Positions 46,462 to 54,155 of a DNA stretch of 64,000 nt are shown piece by piece. The translations under genes were made by a program, and so were the position numbers. Source of the DNA: Ilyomonas limi. GTDB lineage: Bacteria; Bacteroidota; Bacteroidia; Chitinophagales; Chitinophagaceae. The stretch's first letter is position 1. Each line of letters starts with the position of its first letter. The notes beneath the pieces are model-generated. The model saw only the letters and a program-made list of their open reading frames with translations, had not been told where the DNA came from and did not search any database. The DNA is taken from NCBI RefSeq assembly GCF_005233845.1, contig NZ_SZQL01000006.1:186001-250000 (forward strand), written 5' to 3'.

Positions 46462-46498
46462 CTGAATAACCGCTACGATGCGAAAGCGCGAAATTTTT

Positions 46499-46554
46499 TA
46501 TTTACTATAAAGGCACGAAGCATTTAAAAATGCTTCGTGCCTTTATAGTAAATA
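46499..46554. terminator. 27-bp perfect palindrome between convergent genes, probable bidirectional terminator
   Basis: Arms 46499-46525 and 46528-46554 pair without a mismatch around a central AA. The inner core GGCACGAAGCA / TGCTTCGTGCC is flanked by TTTATAG/CTATAAA, giving only weak T tracts. It lies 37 bp after GH92 and 10 bp before the end of the convergent dehydrogenase gene. Confidence 0.7.
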
Positions 46555-46564
46555 TTCAATCCAC

Positions 46565-47854
46565 CTATTTACCCTTATAAACAATTTTATAAATCGTTCC
46601 GCCCTGGTCGTCACTTACATACAAAGCGCCATCCGGACCTTGCGCCAAACCGGTGGGACGATGCTTTGCTTTGCCGGGCGAAGTATATCCATCCGGACCA
46701 GCAAAATTGTCGGCAAATATCTCCCAGTCCCCACTGGGCTTTCCATCCTTAAAGGGAACAAACGCTACAAATGCTCCTTTTTGTGGTTCTGGTGCTCTAT
46801 TCCACGAGCCATGAAAGGCAATAAAAGCACCGTTTTTATATTTCTCCGGAAACATATCGCCGGTATAAAACAACAAACCATTTGGTGCCAAGTGTCCCGG
46901 AAAAGCAATTACCGGATCTATATAACTTGCATCAGCTTCTTTTTTACCATCGCCACCATACTCTGGTGCCAGTATTTTTTTATGCTGAATCTGATCGTAA
47001 TACATGTATGGCCAGCCTGCGTTATCGCCCTGGTGCAACTCATACATACACTCTGCCGGCAGTTGGGCACTTTGTTCAGTAGTATATAAATCAGGAAAAA
47101 TATCATGCAACTGGTCTCTGCCATGCTGCATTACAAACAAGCTGTTGGTTGCATTGTTCCAGTCAAGCCCCACCACATTGCGTAAACCAGTTGCATAGCG
47201 CACGCCATCGCCATATGTCTGGTTTTGTTTATCGGCTTTAAACATCCAAATGCCACCTGCAGAATCAAGAATAGGACACGGTTTCATGCCCATTGAACCT
47301 TTTGTTCTGTCCTTCTCCTGGCATGAGTTGGAATAGGCGCCTATGTTTACATAAATATTTCCGTTATTATCTAATGCAATAGATTTCGATTCGTGCTGGT
47401 TCTCCATTTTCAAGTCCTTAATAATCAACTCGGGGTTGGAGGGATCAATCACATGATTATTTTCATCCAGTTTGTAGCGGTACACATTGCTGTTGGAAGA
47501 AGCATACAGATAACCATCTTTAATAGCTATACCCGTGCCGCCATAATCGCCAAAGCCATTATTCTCTTCACCGCTTTTGTTAATGACTACAATGCCTTTT
47601 TTACTTCCGTTTGGTCTTGCCAGCTTTACATACATATCGCCTTCGTTAGTCACTGCAATATGCCTTGCATTGCCTGCATTGGGTGCTACAATAGTGGCAT
47701 TAAAACCTGTTGGTAGCTTCAACCCTGCATTGTTTGCAGTGTTGCTTCCGGTCGTGGATTTATTTGTTTGGGCAAATGACAATTGCGGTGCTGTTGCAAT
47801 TATTCCGGTTGCAAGCATCAGCAACAATATTCCTTTAAATGCTGCTTTTTTCAT
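46565..47854 (-). CDS. PQQ-dependent sugar dehydrogenase-like (sorbosone dehydrogenase family) protein
   Basis: A 429-residue exported beta-propeller with signal peptide ending QLSFAQT. Features are LPTGFNATIVAPNAGNARHIAVTNEGDMYV, RYATGLRNVVGLDWN, FVMQHGRDQL, LHQGDNAGWPYMYYDQ, FPGHLAPNGLLFYTGDMFPEKYKNGAFIAFHGSWNR and KHRPTGLAQGPDGALYVSDDQGGTIYKI, all typical of the L-sorbosone/glucose dehydrogenase group that uses PQQ. The organism's ability to make PQQ cannot be judged here. The enzyme is periplasmic. Confidence 0.9.
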   Translation of the reverse strand: MKKAAFKGILLLMLATGIIATAPQLSFAQTNKSTTGSNTANNAGLKLPTGFNATIVAPNAGNARHIAVTNEGDMYVKLARPNGSKKGIVVINKSGEENNGFGDYGGTGIAIKDGYLYASSNSNVYRYKLDENNHVIDPSNPELIIKDLKMENQHESKSIALDNNGNIYVNIGAYSNSCQEKDRTKGSMGMKPCPILDSAGGIWMFKADKQNQTYGDGVRYATGLRNVVGLDWNNATNSLFVMQHGRDQLHDIFPDLYTTEQSAQLPAECMYELHQGDNAGWPYMYYDQIQHKKILAPEYGGDGKKEADASYIDPVIAFPGHLAPNGLLFYTGDMFPEKYKNGAFIAFHGSWNRAPEPQKGAFVAFVPFKDGKPSGDWEIFADNFAGPDGYTSPGKAKHRPTGLAQGPDGALYVSDDQGGTIYKIVYKGK

Positions 47855-48058
47855 GGTTATCTTATTAGATTAAGATTGTAAAATTAAGAACTAACAGTGA
47901 TGTATGCCTTTAGCCAAGCATTTTGTTTAGTAAGCCGGCAATAATGGCAGTGTTTTTTTGGCTTGTACTTATAAGATAAAAGAATAACAAAATTAAAATG
48001 CTTTATACAGGCAGAAAGTATTCACAATTTCATATACATTTCCGCACCAAACTAATGT

Positions 48059-49156
48059 ATGTTTATAAGACTTTTACAAACCCTGTTTCTTATTACTTTA
48101 TCAGCAATACCACGCTTCAGCTTTGCCCAGTCCAATTTCAAAGAGGGTTATATAGTTACACCTACCGATACAATGCATGGTTATTTAAAAGAAGACATAG
48201 AAAACAACTTAACTAACGGCATAACGTTCAGCAATAATGCTTCGGGAACACCGGCGCAGTTTTATTCGGTAAAAGAAGTAAAGGCATTTTATTTTAATGG
48301 AGAAAACCACTTTCAACTGGTATCGTTTATTGATGCAAACGGAGCACAACAGCAATATTTTGCCAAGCTGTTGCTCAAAGGCTATTACGATTTGTATGCT
48401 TTTCGTAAGAGTGACAGGCAATATTTTATAATATCCAATAATGATACTTCGGTATGCCTGTACGACGATAAGATGCTAACGAATGGACAACTGGATGAAA
48501 AGGGAAACTTCAAAAATATACTTCATTTCCTTTCAATAGATTGTAACCAGCTCATTGGTGAACCGGAGCGGTTAAATTACAACGAAAAAAGTTTGATAGC
48601 TTATACTACAAAACTCAATCAGTGCAAAGCCCCTTCAGCTAACAATACTTCTTATTATGTAAAAGCAAAGTCGAAAATGAATATATATGCGTATGCAGGT
48701 GCTTTGCCGTTAGGTAAACAGTCGGAATATGCCGGGCGCATCATTGCACGCTTTTCTTTGCCTTCTGTAAGTAAAAATACCTCAATTAACACCGGCTTTT
48801 CTTACTTGTCGCGTACTACGGTAGAGGCATACAATTACTCCTACTATAATCCCGCCAATCCACCTGTAAAACAGCAGCGCTTTTATAATATTTACAGTGC
48901 AGGATTAACCCTTCAGAATAACTTTACTACAGGTGTGGTACAGCCTTACATTGAAGCGGGTTTAGGCTTTGCTTTTAAGAAAGAAAAGATACCAGTTATT
49001 AATAATATGGATGCAAGACAGAAATATGGTATAGATATTATTGCGGCAGTGGGTGTGGAAGGTTTTATTACCTCGCGGCTGGCAGTAAAAGTGGATTGGC
49101 GATACGAATTGATAGTGAATTACCCTACCATAGGGATAGCTTATTTCTTTAAATAG
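48059..49156 (+). CDS. Exported outer-membrane beta-barrel-like hypothetical protein
   Basis: A 365-residue protein with signal peptide MFIRLLQTLFLITLSAIPRFSFAQS. Residues 25-190 form a soluble beta-rich domain (GYIVTPTDTMHGYLKEDIENNLTNGITF), and residues 205-365 have the alternating pattern of a small barrel ending in WRYELIVNYPTIGIAYFFK with a terminal aromatic residue. It resembles Bacteroidota proteins of unknown function with a C-terminal barrel. Function not recognised. Confidence 0.72.
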   Translation: MFIRLLQTLFLITLSAIPRFSFAQSNFKEGYIVTPTDTMHGYLKEDIENNLTNGITFSNNASGTPAQFYSVKEVKAFYFNGENHFQLVSFIDANGAQQQYFAKLLLKGYYDLYAFRKSDRQYFIISNNDTSVCLYDDKMLTNGQLDEKGNFKNILHFLSIDCNQLIGEPERLNYNEKSLIAYTTKLNQCKAPSANNTSYYVKAKSKMNIYAYAGALPLGKQSEYAGRIIARFSLPSVSKNTSINTGFSYLSRTTVEAYNYSYYNPANPPVKQQRFYNIYSAGLTLQNNFTTGVVQPYIEAGLGFAFKKEKIPVINNMDARQKYGIDIIAAVGVEGFITSRLAVKVDWRYELIVNYPTIGIAYFFK

Positions 49157-49209
49157 ATTTTTATCGCTTAAAAAGCTTGTTTTTTGTTTAACAGGTGAGG
49201 TTGACTCTT

Positions 49210-49818
49210 TTACATCACTTCATCACTGTTGATAATCTTACCGCCTTTGCTGATAATGTCCTGCTTTGCTTTTTCAAAGTCATTATTATCAATAGCTCGA
49301 ATTGCACCTTCGATCAAATAGGTTTGAAAGCCTTCAGCAAGGGCATCTTTGGCAGAAAAATATACACAATAATCACCTGCTAATCCAACAATGAATACAT
49401 CAGTTATTCCTTTGCCTCTTAAATAATCGGCAAGCCCGGTGGACTTTAAATGACCATTGTCATAAAAGCCACTATAGCTGTCTATTGCAGAATTGGTGCC
49501 TTTTCTAAAGATCGCTTCTATCCTATTCATATTCAGCTTTGGATAAAATGCAGCGCCGCTTGTTCCCTGTACACAATGGTCTGGCCAAAGCACTTGTTCC
49601 AATCCGCCCAATTCTATTTTCTCAAACATTTTCCTGCCTTCGTGTTGCGAAGCAAAGCTTTTGTGGTTGGATGGATGCCAGTCTTGTGTGGCAACAACCA
49701 AATTAAAATGATCCTGTAGTTTATTTACAGTATCAATTATTTTATCGCCACCAGGCACCGCCAGTGCACCGCCCGGAATAAAATCGTTTTGGATATCTAT
49801 TAATAACAGTGCTTTCAT
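49210..49818 (-). CDS. pncA: Bifunctional nicotinamidase/pyrazinamidase
   Basis: A 202-residue isochorismatase-fold enzyme that converts nicotinamide to nicotinate in NAD salvage. The catalytic triad is Asp8 (LIDIQNDF), Lys106 (FRKGTN) and Cys151 (GDYCVYF); the metal site is in ATQDWHPSNH with WPDHCVQG. Full length for the family. Single gene, convergent with the barrel protein gene. Confidence 0.95.
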   Translation of the reverse strand: MKALLLIDIQNDFIPGGALAVPGGDKIIDTVNKLQDHFNLVVATQDWHPSNHKSFASQHEGRKMFEKIELGGLEQVLWPDHCVQGTSGAAFYPKLNMNRIEAIFRKGTNSAIDSYSGFYDNGHLKSTGLADYLRGKGITDVFIVGLAGDYCVYFSAKDALAEGFQTYLIEGAIRAIDNNDFEKAKQDIISKGGKIINSDEVM

Positions 49819-50100
49819 AGTGCAAAGGTGATGGTTATTATTGTATAGTTTTATGAACGGGAATTCTTTAAATTATACTACTACCGAATTTCTAAATTGC
49901 ACATTGTTATACCAAATGGAAATGTAATTAGCCACAGATAACCTGCCTTATAGCAGCGCGTTTTAGAAATAACTGGCGCAGCTATTATGTATAATCAATC
50001 TTTTTAAGTACATACTTTTTATATTTTACCTGATATGTACGCATTATGTACAGCTACCATAACGGAAAACATGCAGCTATATACTGCATTCTTTTTACGT
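49819..50100. other. 282-bp intergenic region
   Basis: It separates pncA from the thioredoxin-reductase-like gene. The only feature is the terminator hairpin at 50065-50089; the rest shows nothing. Confidence 0.4.
50065..50089 (-). terminator. Weak terminator after the thioredoxin-reductase-like gene
   Basis: Stem ATGCAG / CTGCAT (50071-50076 and 50084-50089) followed on the minus strand by GTTTTCC. Confidence 0.45.
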
Positions 50101-51009
50101 TTAAAATTGTTCCTCAATAAGCTCTTTGTTTATCGCGGCACCTGCAAAAGTTCCCGTTGCAATGGCAGTAGATACTGAACGCATAGGCGATATATTATCT
50201 CCGCAGGCGTACACGCCATCAACAGTAGTCTTTTGAAAGTCGCCTGTTTTTATATAGCCCTGCTCAGTCAGTTCGCAACCTAATTTTTCAGGAATATCAC
50301 AATGCTGTATAAACGGTACTTTTGAATACACTGCTTTGATTGAGGAGGCAGTTCCATCCCTGAAAATGATTTGTTCAATGTATCCATTTTTATGTTCAAA
50401 ACGGTCAATTCCAGTTTCAATAACAGGAATGTTGTGCACCTGCAGCTTTTTTGTCTGCTCTCCGGTAAGCGCCGATTTTCCGTTGGTAAATAAGGTTAAA
50501 TCCTTCGTCCAGTTAGAAATTAATTTGGCATATTCAAACGCATGATCACCATTCCCCAAAATACCTGTTTTTTCGTTCCTTACTTCGTAACCATGGCAAT
50601 AAGGACAATGAATAACCGAAATACCCCAACACGCTGTAAAGCCTTTTATATCCGGCATCACGTCTTTTATGCCGGTTGCAAACAGGAGTTTTTGGGCAGT
50701 GAATATCCGGCTGGATTGTGTAGTAATTTCAAAGCCATTCCCAACCTTTTTTCCTGCTGTTGCAACGTCCTGACGGAAATGTACCGTGTTGTATTTCAGT
50801 ACCTGTTCTTTAGCCAAAACTGAAATTTCTCCCGGCGTTTTTCCGTCCTGTGTAAGGAAGTTGTGAGAATGGGGTGTTTGTCTGTTGCAAGGCAATCCGC
50901 TGTCAATTATTAATACATTTCTTAACGCACGCCCTAATGCCATTGCCGCTGAGAGGCCTGCATAGCTTCCGCCTACTATAATTACATCAAAATCTTTTTT
51001 ATCTGTCAT
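50101..51009 (-). CDS. Thioredoxin-reductase-like FAD/NAD(P) oxidoreductase with CPYC active site
   Basis: A 302-residue flavoprotein of the thioredoxin reductase fold: FAD motif VIIVGGSYAGLSAAMALGRAL, the redox pair Cys135 and Cys138 in HCPYCHGYE, NAD(P) motif TGILGNGDHAFEYAK and ACGDN. The active-site sequence CPYC differs from the CATC of ordinary thioredoxin reductases and is seen in a side branch (GliT-like and related disulfide oxidoreductases). The substrate could be a low-molecular-weight disulfide. It diverges from a Fur-family regulator, with a shared palindrome between them. Confidence 0.9.
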   Translation of the reverse strand: MTDKKDFDVIIVGGSYAGLSAAMALGRALRNVLIIDSGLPCNRQTPHSHNFLTQDGKTPGEISVLAKEQVLKYNTVHFRQDVATAGKKVGNGFEITTQSSRIFTAQKLLFATGIKDVMPDIKGFTACWGISVIHCPYCHGYEVRNEKTGILGNGDHAFEYAKLISNWTKDLTLFTNGKSALTGEQTKKLQVHNIPVIETGIDRFEHKNGYIEQIIFRDGTASSIKAVYSKVPFIQHCDIPEKLGCELTEQGYIKTGDFQKTTVDGVYACGDNISPMRSVSTAIATGTFAGAAINKELIEEQF

Positions 51010-51140
51010 ACAGTTGTGGTTTTAAAATGAAAAACAAAGAATGGCAAGTGGCTAAACGACAAAAAAGGATATGCTGTTGAGCTATCAATTTTCTGCAAGT
51101 AAGCACCGGTGTTATTTTGTAAAGGTAACAGCTTTTTCGT

Positions 51141-51161
51141 TATTGCGACAATATCGCAATA
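51141..51161. promoter_or_regulatory. Palindromic operator between the divergent oxidoreductase and Fur-family genes
   Basis: Perfect 8-5-8 inverted repeat TATTGCGA-CAATA-TCGCAATA, 19 bp before the regulator ATG and about 130 bp before the oxidoreductase ATG. It overlaps the expected -33 position of the regulator promoter. Confidence 0.7.
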
Positions 51162-51167
51162 AAGTTT

Positions 51168-51175
51168 TAAATTTG
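51168..51175 (+). promoter_or_regulatory. -7 element TAAATTTG of the Fur-family gene
   Basis: Exact TAnnTTTG ending only 5 bases before the ATG at 51180, so the message would be leaderless or nearly so. Confidence 0.55.
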
Positions 51176-51179
51176 TACT

Positions 51180-51554
51180 ATGCCTAAGCGGAATACAAAA
51201 ACAAAGCAATTGATTTTTGACTCTTTAAAGAAGGCTGATACAGCAGTAAGCCAGGAAATTTTACAGGCAGAACTGGGCAATGCGGCGGATAGAGCAACGA
51301 TCTACAGGGTGCTGAACAGCTTTTGCGATGATGGTATTGTTCATAAAATAATAGGTGACGATGGGAAACAGTATTTTGCCTATTGCCTAAACTGTGCTGA
51401 AAAAAAACACAGCCACAATCACTTCCACTTCCGCTGCCTGCAATGCGGAAAGGTAGAGTGTTTGCCTGAGGAAGTTGATTGTAAGCTTCCCAAAGGTTAT
51501 CACGCTGTAAACTTCAACGGATTTATTTCGGGTTATTGCTCCTCATGCTCGTAA
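51180..51554 (+). CDS. Fur-family transcriptional regulator
   Basis: A 124-residue Fur-type repressor: N-terminal winged helix (VSQEILQAELGNAADRATIYRVLNSFCDDGIVHKI), then a His-rich stretch KKHSHNHFHFRCLQCGKVECL with the structural zinc cysteines Cys86/Cys89, and a C-terminal GYCSSC (Cys120/Cys123). The His set suggests a metal-responsive member, but Fur, Zur and PerR cannot be separated by eye. It probably binds the palindrome at 51141-51161 and thus controls itself and perhaps the divergent oxidoreductase. Confidence 0.92.
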   Translation: MPKRNTKTKQLIFDSLKKADTAVSQEILQAELGNAADRATIYRVLNSFCDDGIVHKIIGDDGKQYFAYCLNCAEKKHSHNHFHFRCLQCGKVECLPEEVDCKLPKGYHAVNFNGFISGYCSSCS

Positions 51555-51833
51555 TAATTAAGGCAAGTTGTACGTTACAGATGGAGGTTTGGCATAGAGG
51601 GAAATAGTGTTTTGTCATTTATCCTGTTGGTAGTTCAGGCACTTCTCTCCTAAGGTCTAAAAGTGTCTATTAGTTACGTGTTACTATCTTTAAAATAACA
51701 TCTTCATCAGCTATATAAATGCTGTAATGAAAACAGATTAAACTTCTAAAACGCCTTGTATCAAAGGTAAAATTTCTGGTAGTCAGCCTGTAGTTGAATT
51801 TGCACAATCGCTGAATAGCATGACAAAAAATGT
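51555..51833. other. Intergenic region before the first cassette element
   Basis: About 280 bp without a supported gene. A 112-codon minus-strand frame (51670-52008) overlaps it and the element beyond, but has no family features. Confidence 0.4.
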
Positions 51834-52018
51834 TCAGGGTTTTATGCAGGTTGGGGATTAGTCTTCCGCCCGTCCACAGCTCGGAAGATTGAATATATGA
51901 AGATGAAATTAAGAACAACAGCCGGTAGTTATTCGTCTGCCGAAACTGAAGCCTTGATTTGCAAATTGCTGATGTTTGCTGGTCAAGCCCAACCTGTATA
52001 AAAAACAATGTTAGCGGT
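51834..52018 (-). repeat. Cassette element A: imperfect inverted repeat following the DHFR-like gene
   Basis: Arms TTTTATGCAGGTTGGG (51840-51855) and CCCAACCTGTATAAAA (51988-52003) pair over 15 of 16 bases with one G-T. The right border is ATGTTAGCGGT at 52008-52018, 6 bp from the DHFR-like stop codon. An internal segment (51921-51948) matches element B at 24 of 28 bases. Confidence 0.7.
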
Positions 52019-52024
52019 TCGTTG

Positions 52025-52597
52025 TTATTGTCTGTTCACTGTGTAATTCAGTTCAGTTACCCCGCAAGTAAATTGCCGGGTCGTCAATAATTTCAGTTTT
52101 ATTTTGTCTTTTATGTCTACAAACAATGGAATGCCTCGTCCAAGAATAATTGGATTAACAAATAGCCAGTAGCCGTCAATTAAGTTTTGTTGAATAAGTG
52201 AATGTGTTGCGGTCGGGCTGCCAAAGAGCAAGATATCTTCACCTGCCTGTTGTTTTATTTCATTTATGCTGTCCGAAAGGTTGTCGCTAATAATTGTTGT
52301 GTTCGTCAAATCTGCATCTTTCATTGTTTTTGATAAAACAACCTTGTGAGCTTTGTTATACCACTTTGAATGTTCAATGTCGTGCTTGCTCGCTGTCGGC
52401 TCGTCTCCTGCGGTAGGCCAGTAATTTTCCATCATCTGATAAGTTACTCGTCCATATAATGCAGTGTCGCCTTCGCCTATGCGCTTACCGATATAATCGA
52501 AAATTTCTTCATCCACTTTAATCCAGTCCATTTCTCCGTTCGGCCCTGCCACAAAACCGTCAAGCGATATGTGCATAAATGAAATTATTTTTCTCAT
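52025..52597 (-). CDS. Dihydrofolate reductase family (RibD C-terminal-like) protein
   Basis: A 190-residue protein of the DHFR/RibD_C fold: MRKIISFMHISLDGFVAGPNGEMDWI, TALYGRVTYQMMENYWP and EDILLFGSPTATHSLIQQNLIDGYWLFVNPIILGRGIPLF. It is not the canonical folate enzyme; this subfamily (YyaP/YwjB-like) is common in Bacteroidota accessory regions and its substrate is unknown. Its stop codon sits 6 bp from the border of element A, and the next element (B) lies upstream of its start: the layout of a single-gene cassette. Confidence 0.9.
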   Translation of the reverse strand: MRKIISFMHISLDGFVAGPNGEMDWIKVDEEIFDYIGKRIGEGDTALYGRVTYQMMENYWPTAGDEPTASKHDIEHSKWYNKAHKVVLSKTMKDADLTNTTIISDNLSDSINEIKQQAGEDILLFGSPTATHSLIQQNLIDGYWLFVNPIILGRGIPLFVDIKDKIKLKLLTTRQFTCGVTELNYTVNRQ

Positions 52598-52649
52598 ACA
52601 GTTCTGTTTTTTATTGTTGTCTATGGTTTGTTATTGTTTTTTTACAATG

Positions 52650-52862
52650 ACCACTAATGGCTCTGGCCTGGTCATGGGCTGGCGTTCAATATACATTCTG
52701 CCCCAACGTCAGCCGAGCTGCCGGCAGGCAGGTTGAAAAACTGTAGTCGAAGGTAAATACAAAAAGCCGATATTTATTCGTCTGCTGTAACTGTTGCTGA
52801 TAGTGAATCACAGTCTATTGTTATTGCTTCAGCCAACCTATTGCCAAGCCCTGTTATATGCC
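52650..52862 (-). repeat. Cassette element B: imperfect inverted repeat following the alpha/beta hydrolase gene
   Basis: Arms GGCCTGGTCATGGGCTGGC (52665-52683) and GCCAACCTATTGCCAAGCC (52832-52850) pair over 14 of 19 positions. The right border GTTATATGCCG (52852-52862) contains the hydrolase stop codon. The segment 52766-52793 matches 51921-51948 of element A at 24 of 28 bases, in the same orientation. Confidence 0.7.
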
Positions 52863-53594
52863 GTTTTTTATTTCATTCAAAAACTCAATAATGTCTTCAA
52901 CTGTTTGTTTCTGCTGTTCTTCAAGAGAAATGTCAGCACTGTTGTCCATTAACAGTTTTCCTAAATATCCAAATTGAGAATGGTTGCCGCCTTTAATTAA
53001 AATTAACTTTGAGTTTTGAGGAAGTTTGCTTTTGTTTTCCATTACTTCCGGAACACTGGCAAGTCCGTCTTTTTCGGCATATATTTTTATTGTCGGGATT
53101 GTAAATGTAGACAGGTCAATGTCTCTCGGATGCGAAGTGCCTAATAAAAATAGCCCTTTAAACAAAGCCGGATTTTCGTAAACAATTTGAGCCGCCATTT
53201 TTCCGCCTTGTGAATGTCCGCCCACGACATAACTACCACTATCTAAATTAAAGAGTTCTAGTGTCTTTTTATAATCATATTGAGGAAGTCGCCAATCCAT
53301 TTTCATTAAGTAGCAAGTAAATCCATTTTCAGCAAGTTGCCGGCAAAGCGGAGCATAGGCTTTGGGGTCTGTCAAACCACCCTGAAAGAAAATAACATTT
53401 ATTCCGTTTTTTGCCGTGTCAGACTGGAAAGTTATAAAGTCGTCTGATTGTGTAACAGTTACCAGTTCAGCGTTCTCAAATGTGTCTCTTGGTAAGTTTC
53501 TGGATTGAAAGGTTGTCCAATTCCAGACAAAGAAAACAATGACTAAACTAAACCATATGGTTTTAAAAATTTTTCGTTTGCTCCAGCGTTTCAT
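52854..53594 (-). CDS. Alpha/beta hydrolase with N-terminal membrane helix
   Basis: About 246 residues if translation starts at the ATG at 53594 (MKRWSKRKIF). One membrane helix (FKTIWFSLVIVFFVWNWTTF) anchors the enzyme outside the membrane. The alpha/beta fold shows INVIFFQGGLTDPKAYAPLCRQLAENGF, nucleophile elbow GGHSQGGKMAAQIVYENP and a late GGNHSQFGYLG carrying the histidine. The substrate is unknown. Its ATG overlaps the stop of a small membrane ORF (ATGA), and its own stop lies inside element B. Confidence 0.88.
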   Translation of the reverse strand: MKRWSKRKIFKTIWFSLVIVFFVWNWTTFQSRNLPRDTFENAELVTVTQSDDFITFQSDTAKNGINVIFFQGGLTDPKAYAPLCRQLAENGFTCYLMKMDWRLPQYDYKKTLELFNLDSGSYVVGGHSQGGKMAAQIVYENPALFKGLFLLGTSHPRDIDLSTFTIPTIKIYAEKDGLASVPEVMENKSKLPQNSKLILIKGGNHSQFGYLGKLLMDNSADISLEEQQKQTVEDIIEFLNEIKNGI

Positions 53595-53704
53595 AAACTT
53601 TTTGTAAGCAATAAAATTCCTGTCAATAAAAGTATAATGACCATCGCTGAAACAACCCAAAGTTTCTTTCTTTCTTTTGTTTTTGATAAGTGTTCTCCTA
53701 ACAT
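53591..53704 (-). CDS. Small membrane peptide, translationally coupled to the hydrolase
   Basis: A 37-codon frame too short for usual gene calls. It begins MLGEHLSKTKERKKLW, then one hydrophobic helix (VVSAMVIILLLTGILLL) and ends TKSL. Its TGA overlaps the ATG of the hydrolase as ATGA, a standard sign of coupling. The positive-inside pattern (KTKERKK before the helix) fits a single-span peptide. No homologue is recognised, so the call rests on arrangement and composition. Confidence 0.5.
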   Translation of the reverse strand: MLGEHLSKTKERKKLWVVSAMVIILLLTGILLLTKSL

Positions 53705-53754
53705 ATTTTGTAAGTTTTATTTTTTCTAATGAATTGATGATGGTTGCCCTAAAT

Positions 53755-53893
53755 GGCTTATAACGGATTAGGTATTTGCGATGGTGCGGCAGGCTTGCAC
53801 GTCAGCTTGGATAAAGCTATAGAGTTTAATAGAATTCCTCATGTTCAGCCAAGGTTCGTCGAGCCGCTATGGCAGCAAACCTTATCCTATGTT
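53755..53893 (-). repeat. Cassette element C, split by the IS110 insertion
   Basis: Arms 53765-53790 (starts GGATTAGGTATTTGCG, ends GCGGC) and 53863-53887 (starts GCCGC, ends AACCTTATCC) are an imperfect inverted repeat. It begins GGCTTATAACGG, a counterpart to the border of element B. Its other border stops at ATGTT (53889-53893), and the missing AGCGGTATG is found at 55161 beyond the IS, next to the toxin gene. Confidence 0.65.
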
Positions 53894-54155
53894 TACAATT
53901 CAGTAAATTCACTATAGAGAAGTAAAGAGACAATTGAAAGAACAAGGGAGCGGAATAAGATGCTCAAACCTGATAGGCATGTAAGCCTTTACAACATGAT
54001 TATCCCTGCTCCTTTTCTTACCCGATGCTGAATAGTTCACCAGTACTTTACTTAGAAAAGTCTGAATTAGGATAGATAGCACAGTGTAAGAGCTTGTTCT
54101 TCCTTGTTTTCCCTACTTTAAAACTACAACTTTTCACCAATCAAAATGCAAGGGT
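53894..54155 (+). ncRNA. IS110 left-end non-coding region, candidate bridge RNA
   Basis: IS110 recombinases of the IS621 type use a structured RNA from the left end, upstream of the transposase, to pair donor and target DNA. This region has no ORF and can fold: GGAGCGGAATAA near 53950 pairs with TTATCCCTGCTCC near 54000 with one bulge and one mismatch, and an inner hairpin AGGC-ATGTAA-GCCT lies between. Whether it is transcribed cannot be told from sequence. Confidence 0.4.

Noticed and set aside
51670-52008. 112-codon minus-strand frame downstream of the DHFR-like gene
   Set aside because: It runs through cassette element A, has no family features, and its pattern is explained by the inverted repeat.
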